Counted from the first letter of the stretch, positions 1 to 9,722 are shown. The stretch: DNA of 64,000 nt from Hymenobacter perfusus (GCF_003944765.1 NZ_RWIU01000003.1:186001-250000); one strand, 5' to 3'. A program made the numbers and translations. Notes: generated by a model not told the origin, from the letters alone.

Positions 1-330
1 AGGCGGGGCCATCGTCTTATCGGCTTTCACCGGGGCCGGGCCTTCCGATTTGGCGGGTTGCGGGGCGGTTGTGGGATTGCCGGAGGCCTTGGCGGCGCGG
101 GCCGCGTGGGCCGCGCCGGTGGCGGCGGCTTTCTTCTCGGAGGCAATGGCGGCGGCACTCTGGCCGAAAGCCTTGGTTTCTTCGGCGGCTACTACCACTA
201 CTTCGCGGCGCAGCACCGGAATGGTGAAATCGTTATCAATGGCTACTTCCACCAGCTCATCGCTAAGCAGGCGGGTTACAATGCCTTCTTCGCGCCCGGT
301 GAGCAGGCGTACACGGTCTCCAACGTTCAT
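1..330 (-). CDS. DUF2027/Smr-type protein, N-terminal part (cut by window edge)
   Basis: The minus-strand frame opens with ATG at 328-330 and runs without a stop to the window edge, giving the first 110 residues. It begins MNVGDRVRLLTGREEGIVTR and continues with an acidic beta-rich stretch and FTIPVLRREVVVV, which resembles the N-terminal domain of the Bacteroidota DUF2027 proteins that carry a C-terminal Smr (MutS2-related) domain. After about residue 55 the sequence becomes an Ala/Lys/Pro-rich linker, as is usual before the Smr part. The Smr domain itself lies outside the window, so the nuclease-type function is only inferred from the family. A TACCTTTG -7 element sits 39 bases upstream of the start. 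Confidence 0.75.
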   Translation of the reverse strand, partial: MNVGDRVRLLTGREEGIVTRLLSDELVEVAIDNDFTIPVLRREVVVVAAEETKAFGQSAAAIASEKKAAATGAAHAARAAKASGNPTTAPQPAKSEGPAPVKADKTMAPP

Positions 331-368
331 ATCAACGGAAAGTAAAATGCGGGGGGAATAGAGAAAAA

Positions 369-376
369 CAAAGGTA
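369..376 (-). promoter_or_regulatory. candidate -7 promoter element for the DUF2027/Smr gene
   Basis: Read on the minus strand this is TACCTTTG, an exact match to the Bacteroidota TAnnTTTG element, 38 bases upstream of the ATG at 330. No clear TTG -33 element is visible at the usual spacing. Confidence 0.45.
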
Positions 377-429
377 CGGGCAATTTGGCCCGCGCCGGTA
401 CCGCTGTACGCAGTAGCCCATCCGCCGGA

Positions 430-1395
430 TTAATAGTAGAGGCCGTGGGCTACGAAACCGCGCCGCTGGTTCCACTCTAGGGCGGGGGCGGGCAGGTGAA
501 AGATGCTGGCTACGTAAAACACCCGTTTCAGCAGCTTACTGCGGGTCGGAATCCGGCGCAGGTCCACGTCCAGGCTCAGGTAGTACTGGCGGTAGGCGCG
601 CAGGCCCAAGGCCGCGTTGGCGGCGGGGTCGTTGAACACCATCTGTTGGGCCCCGTAGCCCAGGGCCGGTTGCAGCCAGCGGGGCCAGCGCGAGGTAGCC
701 GGGAGCCAGGCCCCCACGTCGGCGCAGAGCCAGTAGGTTTGCCCGTTGTAATCCTTGAGGTGCTTTTCGGCCAGGCTGCGGCCCAGCACGTTGGGGCGTA
801 GGGCGGAGTAGCGGGTAGTATGGAAGGTGTACTTAGGCATTAGGCGCACCTCGCCCCATGCCAGCTGCTGCCCGACCAGGCCGGCCGAGCCCAGGAAGTT
901 GGCTGCCAGGTCTGTGGCGGAGGCGCCGTACTGCGGGTCACGGCCGTCGAGCAGCTCGATGGGGCTTTGCAGCAGAAACCCCACGAACCCGCCGTACCAG
1001 GTGGCGCGGCGGTCGGGCACGCCGGCCCAGCGCAGCATATCCACGGCCCCCCGGCTCTCGTGAAAGGCCCCCCAGAAGTGCCCCACCTTGTCCATCTGCT
1101 TCCACTCGGGCAGGTCATTGAACCAGTGAAACCGGCTCCGCTCACCCGTGTACCAACCCTGGCTGAGCAGGTACATGGTAGCCGAGTACGACACCACCAG
1201 CCCACCCGCCAGTACCGGCAGCCGCTGGTTGAGGCGGCCGGGCGGCGTGGCTGCCGAGTCGGGGAGGGGCACGGCTAGGGGCACCTGCGCCTGGGCCGGC
1301 CGGCTGCCCCATAGCGCCAGGGCCAGCAGCGCAGCCCAGCGGGTAACAAGCGAAAAGCGGCAGAACGACCAGACCACGGGGTACAGGAAAATCAA
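430..1395 (-). CDS. DUF2279 family protein
   Basis: A 321-residue exported protein of unknown function. Residues 1-36 form a signal peptide ending AQAQ. The core HFWGAFHESRGAVDML, followed by a Gly-rich membrane-like stretch and the DGRDPQYGAS motif, matches the DUF2279 family, which is often predicted to be periplasmic or outer-membrane linked. It is transcribed away from the amylase gene, with 172 bases between the two starts, so it is probably not part of the sugar locus. No catalytic role is known to me. Confidence 0.75.
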   Translation of the reverse strand: MIFLYPVVWSFCRFSLVTRWAALLALALWGSRPAQAQVPLAVPLPDSAATPPGRLNQRLPVLAGGLVVSYSATMYLLSQGWYTGERSRFHWFNDLPEWKQMDKVGHFWGAFHESRGAVDMLRWAGVPDRRATWYGGFVGFLLQSPIELLDGRDPQYGASATDLAANFLGSAGLVGQQLAWGEVRLMPKYTFHTTRYSALRPNVLGRSLAEKHLKDYNGQTYWLCADVGAWLPATSRWPRWLQPALGYGAQQMVFNDPAANAALGLRAYRQYYLSLDVDLRRIPTRSKLLKRVFYVASIFHLPAPALEWNQRRGFVAHGLYY

Positions 1396-1436
1396 ATTAA
1401 AAAGAGCTTAAAGCTACAAGAAAAGCCGCTGTTGAC

Positions 1437-1468
1437 TTGGTGGTGTGTGAGTGGTTACCTTATCTTTA
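1437..1468 (+). promoter_or_regulatory. weak candidate promoter for the GH13 amylase
   Basis: A TTG at 1437-1439 is followed after 21 bases by TATCTTTA at 1461-1468, one base off the TAnnTTTG consensus. It lies 99 bases upstream of the amylase ATG. It is a weak call because both elements are short and the match is imperfect. Confidence 0.3.
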
Positions 1469-1567
1469 ATGCCCCCTTGCGCCGTATTGACCAGCTGAAC
1501 CGTTGATAGAGTCAATATAGCATCAAAGGTCCGAATCGTTTCCTTAAATTCCCAACTCCTTTTTTTC

Positions 1568-4450
1568 ATGACAAGACTTCGACTTTTGCTGAGTCTGGTG
1601 GCGTTGCTGGCCGGAATACCGGTTTTGCGGGCGCAGGTAGTCACCACCCAGCCCTCCCCGTTTCTGGCCAGCCAGGCCGTTACCATTACCTATAATGCCA
1701 CCCAGGGTAACGCAGCACTAGCCAACTTCACCGGCGACGTGTACATCTGGACCGGCGTGGTGATTGACCGACCCACCGGCACCCAGTGGACCAACGTAAA
1801 AAGCCCCAGCTTCAACCAGGCTGACCCCGCCGCAAAAATGACGCGGGTAAGCGCCAACGTGTACACCATCACGTTTACGCCCAACACGTTTTATCCCATT
1901 CCGGCGGGCACCACTATCTACCGCCTGGGTATGATTTTCAAGAATGCCGACGGTAGCCTAGTGGGCCGCGGCCCCGATGGCGACATCTACGTGGATGTGG
2001 CCCAGAACCAGTTTGATCTGCGCTTTACTGCTCCAACGGGCCCTGGGGCCACGTTTGTGCCTCTGAACACGCCTACCACGGTCACCGGTACTTCCGCCGT
2101 GCCCGCCACGCTCACGCTGTCGTTGAACGGCACCCAGGTGGCGCAGCAAAATAACGCCACCAGCATCAGCACCAGCGTAACGCTTACCCAGGCCGGTGCC
2201 AACACGGTGCGCCTGACAGCTACCAATGGCACTTCCACCGCCTCCTCCGACCTCGTGCTGCAAACCCGCCCGGCCGTGACACTGGCTGCGCTGCCCGCCG
2301 GAGCCAAGCGCGACGGCGTGACCTATATCAACAACGGTACCTCGGCCATCCTGAGCCTGACGGCCCCCAACAAGCAGTTCATCCATGCCATTGGAGAGTT
2401 CAACAACTGGACCGCCAACGAGGCTTCGTATATGAAGCGCACGCCCAACGCCGCCGGTACCGCCGCCGACAACTCGGTGGATGGCCGCTGGTGGGTGCAG
2501 ATTGACGGCCTGACCGCCGGTCGGGAATATGCTTATCAGTTTCAGGTAGATGGTGGCCTGCGCGTGCCGGACCCCTTCACCGAAAAGGTGCTTGACCCCA
2601 ACAACGACCGGTTCATTACCGCTACCACCTACCCCAACCTGAAGGCCTACCCAACCGGCCAGACCACCGGCATCGTATCGGTGCTGCAAAGCAACGCGCC
2701 CGGCTACACGTTCCAGACCACCAATTTCCAGCGCCCCAAGAAAGAGGATATGGTGGTGTACGAGCTGCTGCCCCGCGACTTCATTGCCCGCCACGACTAC
2801 CAGACGCTGGTGGATACGCTGGCGTACCTGCAACGTCTAGGCGTAAACGTCATCGAGCTGATGCCGGTGAACGAGTTTGAGGGCAACGAGAGCTGGGGCT
2901 ACAACACCTCGTTCTACTTTGCTCCCGACAAATACTACGGCCCCAAAAACGACCTGAAGCGCTTCATTGATGAGTGCCACCGCCGCGGTATGGCCGTGGT
3001 GCTGGACATGGTGCTCAACCAGTCGTTCGGGCAGAGCCCTATGGTGCAGATGTACTTTGAGGATGGTAACCCTTCCACTTCCAACCCCTGGTTTAACCGT
3101 ACCGCTACCCACCCCTTCAACGTGGGCTACGATTTCAACCACGAAAGCGCCTTCACCCGCTACTTCAGCAAGCGCGTAATGGAGTTCTGGCTGAAAGAAT
3201 ACAACATCGACGGCTACCGCTTCGACCTCAGCAAAGGCTTCACTCAGAAAGTGACAACTGATGTCGGAACCTGGAACCAGTACGACCAGTCGCGGGTGAA
3301 TATCTGGAAAGACTACCGGGATTTCCTGGTGAGCACCGATGCCACATCCTACTCGATTCTGGAGCATTTGGGCAATAACGACGAGGAGAAAGTACTGTCG
3401 GACATGGGCCTGATGTTGTGGGGCGAAATGAATGCCCCGTACAATGAAGCCACTATGGGCTACCACGACGGGGGAAAATCTAACTTCAGCGGGGGCTACT
3501 ACCGCCAGCGCGGCTGGGACCAGCCCAACCTGATTTCCTTCATGGAAAGCCACGACAAGGAGCGGCTGATGTATAAGAACGTGGCGTTTGGTAATTCCTC
3601 AGGCTCGTACTCGGTAAAGAACCTGCCAACTGCTCTCAAGCGCCAGGAAATGGCGGCGGCCTTCTTCTTCCCGGTACCCGGTCCGAAAATGATCTGGCAG
3701 TTCGGCGAAGTCGGGTACGACCAATCTATTTCCACCTGCTCCGATGGTACGGTTCCGGCTCCTTATGATGTAGAAGGCCCGTGCAAGCTGGCCAATAAAC
3801 CCATCCTCTGGAACTACTACCAGAACGCTGACCGCCGCCGTCTGTATGACGTATACCGCAGCCTGATTACGCTCAAAACCCAGGAGCCTGCGTTTGAGAA
3901 TCCGGCCAGCTTCACCCAGAACCTGAACGGCGCGGTAAAAACCATGCACCTCACCGACCCCCGCCTGAACGTGACCATCGTGGGTAACTTCGATGTGCAG
4001 ACGGCCACGGTGGTGCCTGACTTCCAGGCCGCCGGTACCTGGTATAACTACCTCACTGGCGAGGCTGTTACGGTTACCAATACCACTGCCCCACTCACGC
4101 TGGCTCCCGGCCAGTACGCCGTGTACACCTCGCGCCGCATTGCCATTCCGGCCGGTACGGTGCTGAGCAGCAAAACCCGCCGCGAGGCTCTGGCTCTGCA
4201 ACTGACGGCCGCGCCCAACCCGGCTGGTGCCAGCGCTCAGCTCCGCTACACCCTGCCTCAGGCCGGTACAGTACAGGTTACAGTGAGCAACCTGCTGGGC
4301 GCTACCGTACAGACCCTGCCCGCTACCCGCCAGGCCGCCGGCAACCGGGAGCTGGAGCTGCCGCTCAGCAACCTGAGCAATGGCGTGTATCTGGTGCGCC
4401 TGACCACGGGCGAACAGCAGCAGACCGTCCGGTTGGTTGTGCAGCACTAG
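1568..4450 (+). CDS. secreted GH13 alpha-amylase with starch-binding-like domains and T9SS tag
   Basis: A 960-residue extracellular enzyme that hydrolyses alpha-1,4-glucans. A signal peptide (about 1-22) is followed by an N-terminal beta domain, an Ig-like region, and a CBM48-like module around 260-350 (FIHAIGEFNNW). The GH13 barrel spans about 385-790. All four conserved GH13 regions are visible: D480 and N484 in VVLDMVLNQS, nucleophile D553 in DGYRFD, acid/base E599 in ILEH, and D663 in MESHD. The last 80 residues form a T9SS type A sorting domain (AAPNPAGASAQLRY, ending NGVYLVRL), so the enzyme is probably attached to or released at the cell surface. It lies next to a SusCDE operon. The exact product pattern cannot be read from the sequence. 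Confidence 0.92.
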   Translation: MTRLRLLLSLVALLAGIPVLRAQVVTTQPSPFLASQAVTITYNATQGNAALANFTGDVYIWTGVVIDRPTGTQWTNVKSPSFNQADPAAKMTRVSANVYTITFTPNTFYPIPAGTTIYRLGMIFKNADGSLVGRGPDGDIYVDVAQNQFDLRFTAPTGPGATFVPLNTPTTVTGTSAVPATLTLSLNGTQVAQQNNATSISTSVTLTQAGANTVRLTATNGTSTASSDLVLQTRPAVTLAALPAGAKRDGVTYINNGTSAILSLTAPNKQFIHAIGEFNNWTANEASYMKRTPNAAGTAADNSVDGRWWVQIDGLTAGREYAYQFQVDGGLRVPDPFTEKVLDPNNDRFITATTYPNLKAYPTGQTTGIVSVLQSNAPGYTFQTTNFQRPKKEDMVVYELLPRDFIARHDYQTLVDTLAYLQRLGVNVIELMPVNEFEGNESWGYNTSFYFAPDKYYGPKNDLKRFIDECHRRGMAVVLDMVLNQSFGQSPMVQMYFEDGNPSTSNPWFNRTATHPFNVGYDFNHESAFTRYFSKRVMEFWLKEYNIDGYRFDLSKGFTQKVTTDVGTWNQYDQSRVNIWKDYRDFLVSTDATSYSILEHLGNNDEEKVLSDMGLMLWGEMNAPYNEATMGYHDGGKSNFSGGYYRQRGWDQPNLISFMESHDKERLMYKNVAFGNSSGSYSVKNLPTALKRQEMAAAFFFPVPGPKMIWQFGEVGYDQSISTCSDGTVPAPYDVEGPCKLANKPILWNYYQNADRRRLYDVYRSLITLKTQEPAFENPASFTQNLNGAVKTMHLTDPRLNVTIVGNFDVQTATVVPDFQAAGTWYNYLTGEAVTVTNTTAPLTLAPGQYAVYTSRRIAIPAGTVLSSKTRREALALQLTAAPNPAGASAQLRYTLPQAGTVQVTVSNLLGATVQTLPATRQAAGNRELELPLSNLSNGVYLVRLTTGEQQQTVRLVVQH

Positions 4451-4459
4451 GCAGCTACT

Positions 4460-4519
4460 ACCACCGAACGCAAAAAGCGGCCGTCCTGCACAGGACGGCC
4501 GCTTTTTGCGTTCGGTGGT
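4460..4519. terminator. bidirectional terminator between amylase and BadF kinase
   Basis: A perfect 29-bp inverted repeat (arms 4460-4488 and 4491-4519), with a run of A in the left arm and T in the right arm. It lies between two convergent genes and can end transcripts from both sides. Confidence 0.85.
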
Positions 4520-4551
4520 GTTACGACCCCCAGCCGGGGTTCCGGCAACGC

Positions 4552-5400
4552 TTACTTGATGTTTTCCTCGTGGTAGGCCACCAGATCATCAATGGGGGAA
4601 CGAATGATTTTGCCCACCTCCATATTGTGGCTGCGTGCTACCTGCGTGAGGGCGTCGCGGAAGTTGTAGCCCACCGACCCGATGCAGTTGAACGTGTAGT
4701 CCTGGTAGTTGGGGTAGTGCCGGACGATGTTATCGAAGAACGTCTCGAAACCCTGCACCACAATGTCGCGGCAGTAGCTGATGTTGTTGTGGTCGTAGGT
4801 AAACTTGGCGAAGCTGGCCAGAAACCGGTTGGGTAGCGGCTGGTTATAGAGCCGGTCCAGAATCTCGTCGCGGGTGAGCTTGAACTCCTCCTGGAATATC
4901 TCCTGCAACCCATCGGGCAACAGGCCCCGCAGGTAGTCGCGCAGCAGCCGCTTGCCAATGAATGAGCCGGAGCCCTCATCACCGAGGAAATAGCCCAGCG
5001 AATCCACGTTGTACGTGATTTTCTCGCCGTCGTAGAGGCAGGAGTTGGTGCCCGTGCCCAGAATGGCCGCGAAGCCCGGCTTGTTGCCCAGCAGCGCGTG
5101 GGCCGCCGCCAGCAGATCCTCGGCTACGTAGGCGTTGGCATTAGGAAAAGTTTCGCGCATGGCGGCGGCTACCCGCTCGGCCTTTTCCGCGTTGTGTACG
5201 CCCGCCCCATAGTAATACACCTTGGTGACCTCCTGCCGGGGCAGGTTGTCGGGCAGGTTCTTATCAAGCGAAGCCGCAATGGCGGCGGTGCTCATAAAGT
5301 CGGGGTTGTATCCTTCGGTGTTGAAGTATACCCGGTTGCCAGTAGCATCGAGTTGGCACCAGTTGCTCTTGGTCGAGCCGCCGTCGGCAATAAGAATCAT
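4552..5400 (-). CDS. BadF/BadG-type kinase, N-acetylglucosamine kinase-like
   Basis: A 282-residue cytoplasmic sugar kinase of the ASKHA fold. The phosphate-1 motif ADGGSTKSNW is at the N-terminus, phosphate-2 is ILGTGTNSCLY at about residue 110, and GDEGSGSFIGKR follows. This arrangement matches the BadF/BadG/BcrA/BcrD ATPase family, whose Bacteroidota members of this length are usually annotated as N-acetylglucosamine kinases. Substrate is inferred only from the family; next to a starch locus, glucose or glucosamine phosphorylation is equally plausible. It converges on the amylase gene and shares a terminator with it. Confidence 0.82.
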   Translation of the reverse strand: MILIADGGSTKSNWCQLDATGNRVYFNTEGYNPDFMSTAAIAASLDKNLPDNLPRQEVTKVYYYGAGVHNAEKAERVAAAMRETFPNANAYVAEDLLAAAHALLGNKPGFAAILGTGTNSCLYDGEKITYNVDSLGYFLGDEGSGSFIGKRLLRDYLRGLLPDGLQEIFQEEFKLTRDEILDRLYNQPLPNRFLASFAKFTYDHNNISYCRDIVVQGFETFFDNIVRHYPNYQDYTFNCIGSVGYNFRDALTQVARSHNMEVGKIIRSPIDDLVAYHEENIK

Positions 5401-5707
5401 ATCAGGTCGGAAAAGTGAAGAAAAGGAAGTGTTCGGTTACTACCACACAAGGTGATATGAAACGCAAGTTCCACAGTTATTGGCAACGAAACACAAAAAA
5501 AAACCGGTGATAGAAAATTGCATTGACCAGAGAGGAACACGATAAAAGCCGACTGTTTATAACACGGCTAATAAAAATTGTGAGTGAGTACTTAATATGT
5601 CCATAACCAATAGGTATTCAGCTGCGTAGATTTTGTACTTTTAATCAGTTGCCGGACCTGCCGGTCACGCGCAGGATTTTTTAACCCCTCATTTTCTCCT
5701 ACATCCT
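5401..5707. other. AT-rich divergent intergenic region
   Basis: This 307-base spacer separates the divergent BadF kinase and T9SS-tagged gene. It is clearly more AT-rich than the flanking genes and must hold both promoters, but no exact TAnnTTTG element with a TTG partner was found. No ORF, hairpin or repeat stands out. Confidence 0.5.
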
Positions 5708-6799
5708 ATGAAAAGACCCTTTACTCTGGCTGCCCTTGGGCTTCTTACCGCCACGTCGTTTTCGGCCAGTGCCCAAATTGTGCTCGATGGCAAAGTAACA
5801 GCCACCGAAATCGGAACCGGCACTAACCGGTATCAGTTGGCCAGCACCTACACTGGTACACACTCGGTGGCTGGTAAAGGACTACAGTCGCTGTACGTTG
5901 GCGCCAGCAGCACGAAGCTCTACGTGATGATAGTAGGCTCCGCCGAAACGGCCACCGATTACCCCGGCTATGTAGTTTATCTGAATGTGCCGGGTAAAGC
6001 AGGAGTAGCTGCCGGTACTCAGCTAAAAGGCGGCTCAGCCGGTGACAGCCCTCTTAAGCACACCCCTACAATGGACATGGAAACGGACTATGGGGTGCGT
6101 GCTACCCTGTCGCCTTCCAATATGACCGATGTGTACTACAGCTTTGTTGACTACACCAGTGGCAATGCAGCCCCAGTTGCGGATAGCTACCAGGGCGCCG
6201 GCAAAAAAGATGGCACAGCCCTGACTTTCTCCACTGCAACGGGACCTTTTACCGGTACGCGAGTGGCCTTGGTGAAATCAGCTGACCTGACAGCCGCAAC
6301 CACTGCCGGCGCTGGTCTGGAGATGGAGTTCGATTTAGCCGCTATGGGCCTGACCACTACCAGCCAGATTAACCTGATGGTCGGCTACGTAAAAGACGGT
6401 GGTGCTTTCACCTCCGATGTGCTACCGCAGGTAGTTGGCCAAACGACAGACCTGGGTTCGTCGCCTAACTTTTCGACTCTGACTGGCCGGCAAAATGTCA
6501 CGTACAACCTGAGCACAGGGATTCTGGCTAACCGCAATGCCATTGCTTCCGCACTGAAATTCAACGTGTACCCCAACCCTAGCGGCGGCACAACCCAGGT
6601 AACCTACCAGGTGCCCGGTGGGCAGCAAGAGGTGGAAATGGAAGTGTTTAATTCCCTGGGTCAGCGCGTGCGTCAGCTGAATCTGGGTCGGCGTAGCGGT
6701 ACGCAGGTGCAGCCGTTGGAAGCGCTTCAGGCCGGTTCCTACTTCGTGAAACTACGAGTAGGTGACCAGACCACGGCCCAGCAGTTATCCGTGCTGTAA
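5708..6799 (+). CDS. secreted T9SS-tagged beta-sandwich protein, function unknown
   Basis: A 363-residue protein with a signal peptide (about 1-22, ending ASAQ) and a C-terminal T9SS type A sorting domain from about residue 285 (FNVYPNPSGGTTQV, ending AGSYFVKLRVGD). The middle part, starting IVLDGKVTATE, alternates hydrophobic strands and loops and resembles the surface or binding proteins exported by T9SS. I see no catalytic motif. Because it lies between the sugar kinase and the susCDE operon, it may be a surface glycan-binding protein, but this rests on context alone. Confidence 0.8.
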   Translation: MKRPFTLAALGLLTATSFSASAQIVLDGKVTATEIGTGTNRYQLASTYTGTHSVAGKGLQSLYVGASSTKLYVMIVGSAETATDYPGYVVYLNVPGKAGVAAGTQLKGGSAGDSPLKHTPTMDMETDYGVRATLSPSNMTDVYYSFVDYTSGNAAPVADSYQGAGKKDGTALTFSTATGPFTGTRVALVKSADLTAATTAGAGLEMEFDLAAMGLTTTSQINLMVGYVKDGGAFTSDVLPQVVGQTTDLGSSPNFSTLTGRQNVTYNLSTGILANRNAIASALKFNVYPNPSGGTTQVTYQVPGGQQEVEMEVFNSLGQRVRQLNLGRRSGTQVQPLEALQAGSYFVKLRVGDQTTAQQLSVL

Positions 6800-6821
6800 C
6801 AACAACACTGCGACTCCCTCG

Positions 6822-6897
6822 CTTAGTTGATGTCTTAAAAGGAAAAAGGCCACACCATTTCTGGTGTGGCCTTTTTCCTTTTAAGACATCAACTAAG
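6822..6897. terminator. bidirectional terminator after T9SS protein and susE
   Basis: A perfect 36-bp inverted repeat (arms 6822-6857 and 6862-6897, loop TTTC) between convergent genes, with A-rich and T-rich stretches in the arms. Confidence 0.85.
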
Positions 6898-6913
6898 ATG
6901 AACTTGTAGGAGC

Positions 6914-7957
6914 TTACTTATTGATGGTATAAGCGTAGTTGCCTTCGCCTTTGCTGAGGTCCAACGTAATAGTGTAGGTGCCGGCACCCGGGCTTGCAAT
7001 GTTGTCGCCTTTGTAATCGGGCTTGCCATCAGCGGGTAATTTGTCCCCCATGTCAATATCCCAGGCATTGTTAGCGCGGAATTTCAACTCTGCACCGGCT
7101 TTCAAAGTGGTAGTAACCGTCCACACCCCTTTGGTGACATCATACGTCATGGGCGTTTCCGTGTTCCAGTCGCCAGGAGTAGCAGAACCAATGATGGCCC
7201 AAGCAGTCTTGGTGTACGAGTACTTCAGGTTTTTGAGGTCTACATTGAAGCGGTAATAACCTGCGCCAACCACTTCAATATCTGCACCTTTAGCCTTCAG
7301 GCCGCTACCAGTACCATCATCACCAAAGTCATTATCCCAGTTGGGCGCAGGAGTAAACTTGAATTTGGTAGAAGCGTCTGCGAAGTTTATGTAACCCTCG
7401 TATTTATCGTCGCTTTTCTCCGAAGCCAAGAACGGCGCTTTGTCTGGAGCCCAGCCTTGGTGGCTGCCGGGTACGTAAATCTGCGGATACAGAATGAACT
7501 CTGAGTAAGGCGTTGCAGTGATGGTGCTGGCTCCTGAATAAGTGGGAGCAACTACCGAGCTCACGCTCGACTTTACCCGCACATCAACTTGGCCGGCATT
7601 GCCTGCTGCCATACCCAGCTTGAGCAACACATTGTTCAGCTCCGAAGTGGTAATCACTTTAGTCGTGGAACTGCCAGCTTCTATTTCAATCGGAGCAGCA
7701 AAAGTTCCGCCTTTCTTATCGAACTGCAGCGTATAAGAAACGGCGGCCTGGTAACCATAGGTAGTAGGAGCCCATGTATAGGTTATGGCATTCTTGGCCG
7801 CGTCAGCCTGCAACAGCACAACTGATGCGGTGCTGGCTGTTAATGCTGAAGCCGTAGCTGGCTCCATAGTTACTTTCTCCTCATCCTTCTCGCACGAAGC
7901 AAGCAGAACGGTAGCCGCCAAACCCAGGCCGGCCAGTTTGGTAATGAATGTTGTCAT
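6914..7957 (-). CDS. SusE/SusF-like outer-membrane starch-binding lipoprotein
   Basis: A 347-residue lipoprotein, third gene of the susC-susD-susE operon. The N-terminus has a canonical lipobox LLASC with Cys22. An Ig-like SusE domain follows (VVLLQADAAKNAITYTWAP), then two repeated SusE/F-type beta domains: one near residues 165-240 (IYVPGSHQGWAPDKAPFL) and one near 245-345 (AIIGSATPGDWNTETPM). In the Bacteroides Sus system such proteins bind starch at the cell surface without enzymatic activity. The paired Trp and charged loops fit glucan binding. Its gene starts 86 bases after the susD stop. Confidence 0.88.
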   Translation of the reverse strand: MTTFITKLAGLGLAATVLLASCEKDEEKVTMEPATASALTASTASVVLLQADAAKNAITYTWAPTTYGYQAAVSYTLQFDKKGGTFAAPIEIEAGSSTTKVITTSELNNVLLKLGMAAGNAGQVDVRVKSSVSSVVAPTYSGASTITATPYSEFILYPQIYVPGSHQGWAPDKAPFLASEKSDDKYEGYINFADASTKFKFTPAPNWDNDFGDDGTGSGLKAKGADIEVVGAGYYRFNVDLKNLKYSYTKTAWAIIGSATPGDWNTETPMTYDVTKGVWTVTTTLKAGAELKFRANNAWDIDMGDKLPADGKPDYKGDNIASPGAGTYTITLDLSKGEGNYAYTINK

Positions 7958-8043
7958 GGTAAGCGGGAATTTTGGAAGTGAAGATGTATCGCCGTAAACC
8001 GGGAACCAGCCAAGCTGGTTCCCGGAATGGCATACGCACTGAA

Positions 8044-9711
8044 CTAGTAGCCTGGATTCTGCTTCAGGTTCTGATTAACAGACAAATCGGCGGCCGGAAT
8101 AGGGAAGATGTTCCGGAAGCTTTCCACGCCGCGCCCAGCTGCTACGCCGCCTTTGAAAGGCCACACGTAGGTGCTGGTGGTAAACTGGTTGAAGCGAACC
8201 AAATCGGTGCGGCGGTAGCCTTCCCAGTGTAGCTCGCGGCCACGCTCGTCCAGCAAGAACTGCTCGGTCATCTGAGCAGCCGTGATGGCACTGCCGGGCT
8301 GGTCATTGAAAGCCCGGGCCCGAATCTGGTTCACGTACGTCAGGGCCAGGTTAAGGTCGCCGGTGCCACCACGTTTAACTGCTTCGGCATAGGTCAGCAT
8401 CACCTCCGCCAGACGGATCATGGGGAAGTCAACACTTGAGAAGTTCTGAGAGCCACCCTGGGCCACGTCGGCAGAATTGACGTTGCGGAATTTTACCACG
8501 CCGTAACCTTCCTCAAACTCATAGAGGTTGGCAATTTCCAGCGGCCGGTTGCTACCGTCTGCTTTCTTCACCCAGAACCGGCCGCGCGTGTCACGCGTGG
8601 TATCGGAGGTAATTCCTCCGCCCGGGGTCTGGAATAGATTAAATAGGTTTTTCGTGGCGCGCACGCCACCCCAGCCGGTCGTCATGCCTACGCGGCGCTG
8701 CCAGTTGCTGGCAGAACCTGTTGCCCCGTTCACTAGGAACGTAGTGCCGCCGTAGCTCTGGGTGTTATTTACATCGAACACTACCGGCCAGATAATTTCG
8801 TTACGAGCCGGGGTCGTATTGTTGTCAGCCAGGAACAGGCGGCCATACTGCGAAGCATTGCTGCTGGCCGTTTTGGCGAGCGAATACCCGGCATCGATTA
8901 CCTTCTTAGCCTGCGTAGCGGCATCGGTGTAGCGGGCAGTACCCGTGTACACTTGGGCATTCAGATACAGGCGGGAAAGCATGGCCCAGGCGGCGGCTTT
9001 GTCTACGTGACCGTAGCCGCCGGCGCGTGGTTCAGCGAAATCAGCGTCGGTGCTCAGAGCCGTCAGCTCCTTTTCCACGTACTCAAACAGCTGCTGGCGC
9101 GTGGCGTATACCGGCCGCTCAAAGCCCACGGCATTGGCTTCCGTCACGAACGGGCCGTTGCCGAATAGGTCCAGCGCGTGCATGTAGGATACGGCACGCA
9201 GGAAGCGGGCTTCAGCCCGGAACCGCCGGGCGGCAGTAACATCGGCAGCTGAGAGACGGGAAGAAAGTTTCTCGTCGGATGCTTCACGGATGAACTCGTT
9301 GCAGGCCGCAATTTCAAAATAGATACGGCTGTACAAACCCCGGATCAGCGGATTGCTGGAATCCCAGTTCATATTGTGCCAGTCGCGGATACCCGGGTCA
9401 TTCCAAACGATGGTCGCCTCGTCGGTGGTCACTTCCTGGGCGCTCCAGTACTGACGCAGGTAGTCGGAAGTGCCTTCGTCGATGCCATTGATGTCGCCTT
9501 GGCCAGCGGGACCCTGCTGGCCGGTAACGGCGAAGCCACCATAAAGCTTGGCCAGTACCTGCTGGTACCCGTTCAGGTCAACATATACCTTGTCGGGCGT
9601 TACTTCGAAGCGGGGCTCCTGGTCCAGCTCCTTCATGCAGGAAGTGGTACCCGTGGTGAGGGCCAAGCCGGCTGTTACGGCAACCAGGCTGCGGATTAGT
9701 GTGTGGTTCAT
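8044..9711 (-). CDS. SusD/RagB family surface glycan-binding lipoprotein (starch locus)
   Basis: A 555-residue outer-membrane lipoprotein that caps the SusC porin and delivers oligosaccharides. A signal peptide ends at Cys25 (TGTTSC). The SusD hallmarks are present: TPR-like helices with EARFLRAVSYMHALDLFG near residue 165, PMIRLAEVMLTYAEAVKRGG, LTYVNQIRARA, and the C-terminal LDERGRELHWEGYRRTDLVRF, ending in NPGY. It starts 11 bases after the susC stop, so the two are translated from one mRNA. The substrate is inferred from the adjacent GH13 enzyme and SusE partner. Confidence 0.95.
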   Translation of the reverse strand: MNHTLIRSLVAVTAGLALTTGTTSCMKELDQEPRFEVTPDKVYVDLNGYQQVLAKLYGGFAVTGQQGPAGQGDINGIDEGTSDYLRQYWSAQEVTTDEATIVWNDPGIRDWHNMNWDSSNPLIRGLYSRIYFEIAACNEFIREASDEKLSSRLSAADVTAARRFRAEARFLRAVSYMHALDLFGNGPFVTEANAVGFERPVYATRQQLFEYVEKELTALSTDADFAEPRAGGYGHVDKAAAWAMLSRLYLNAQVYTGTARYTDAATQAKKVIDAGYSLAKTASSNASQYGRLFLADNNTTPARNEIIWPVVFDVNNTQSYGGTTFLVNGATGSASNWQRRVGMTTGWGGVRATKNLFNLFQTPGGGITSDTTRDTRGRFWVKKADGSNRPLEIANLYEFEEGYGVVKFRNVNSADVAQGGSQNFSSVDFPMIRLAEVMLTYAEAVKRGGTGDLNLALTYVNQIRARAFNDQPGSAITAAQMTEQFLLDERGRELHWEGYRRTDLVRFNQFTTSTYVWPFKGGVAAGRGVESFRNIFPIPAADLSVNQNLKQNPGY

Positions 9712-9722
9712 GGGTGGGAATA

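Noticed and set aside
58..345. Plus-strand ORFs over the first gene
   Set aside because: The minus strand gives the recognisable DUF2027 start MNVGDRVRLLTG; the plus-strand products are Gly- or Ala-rich shadows.
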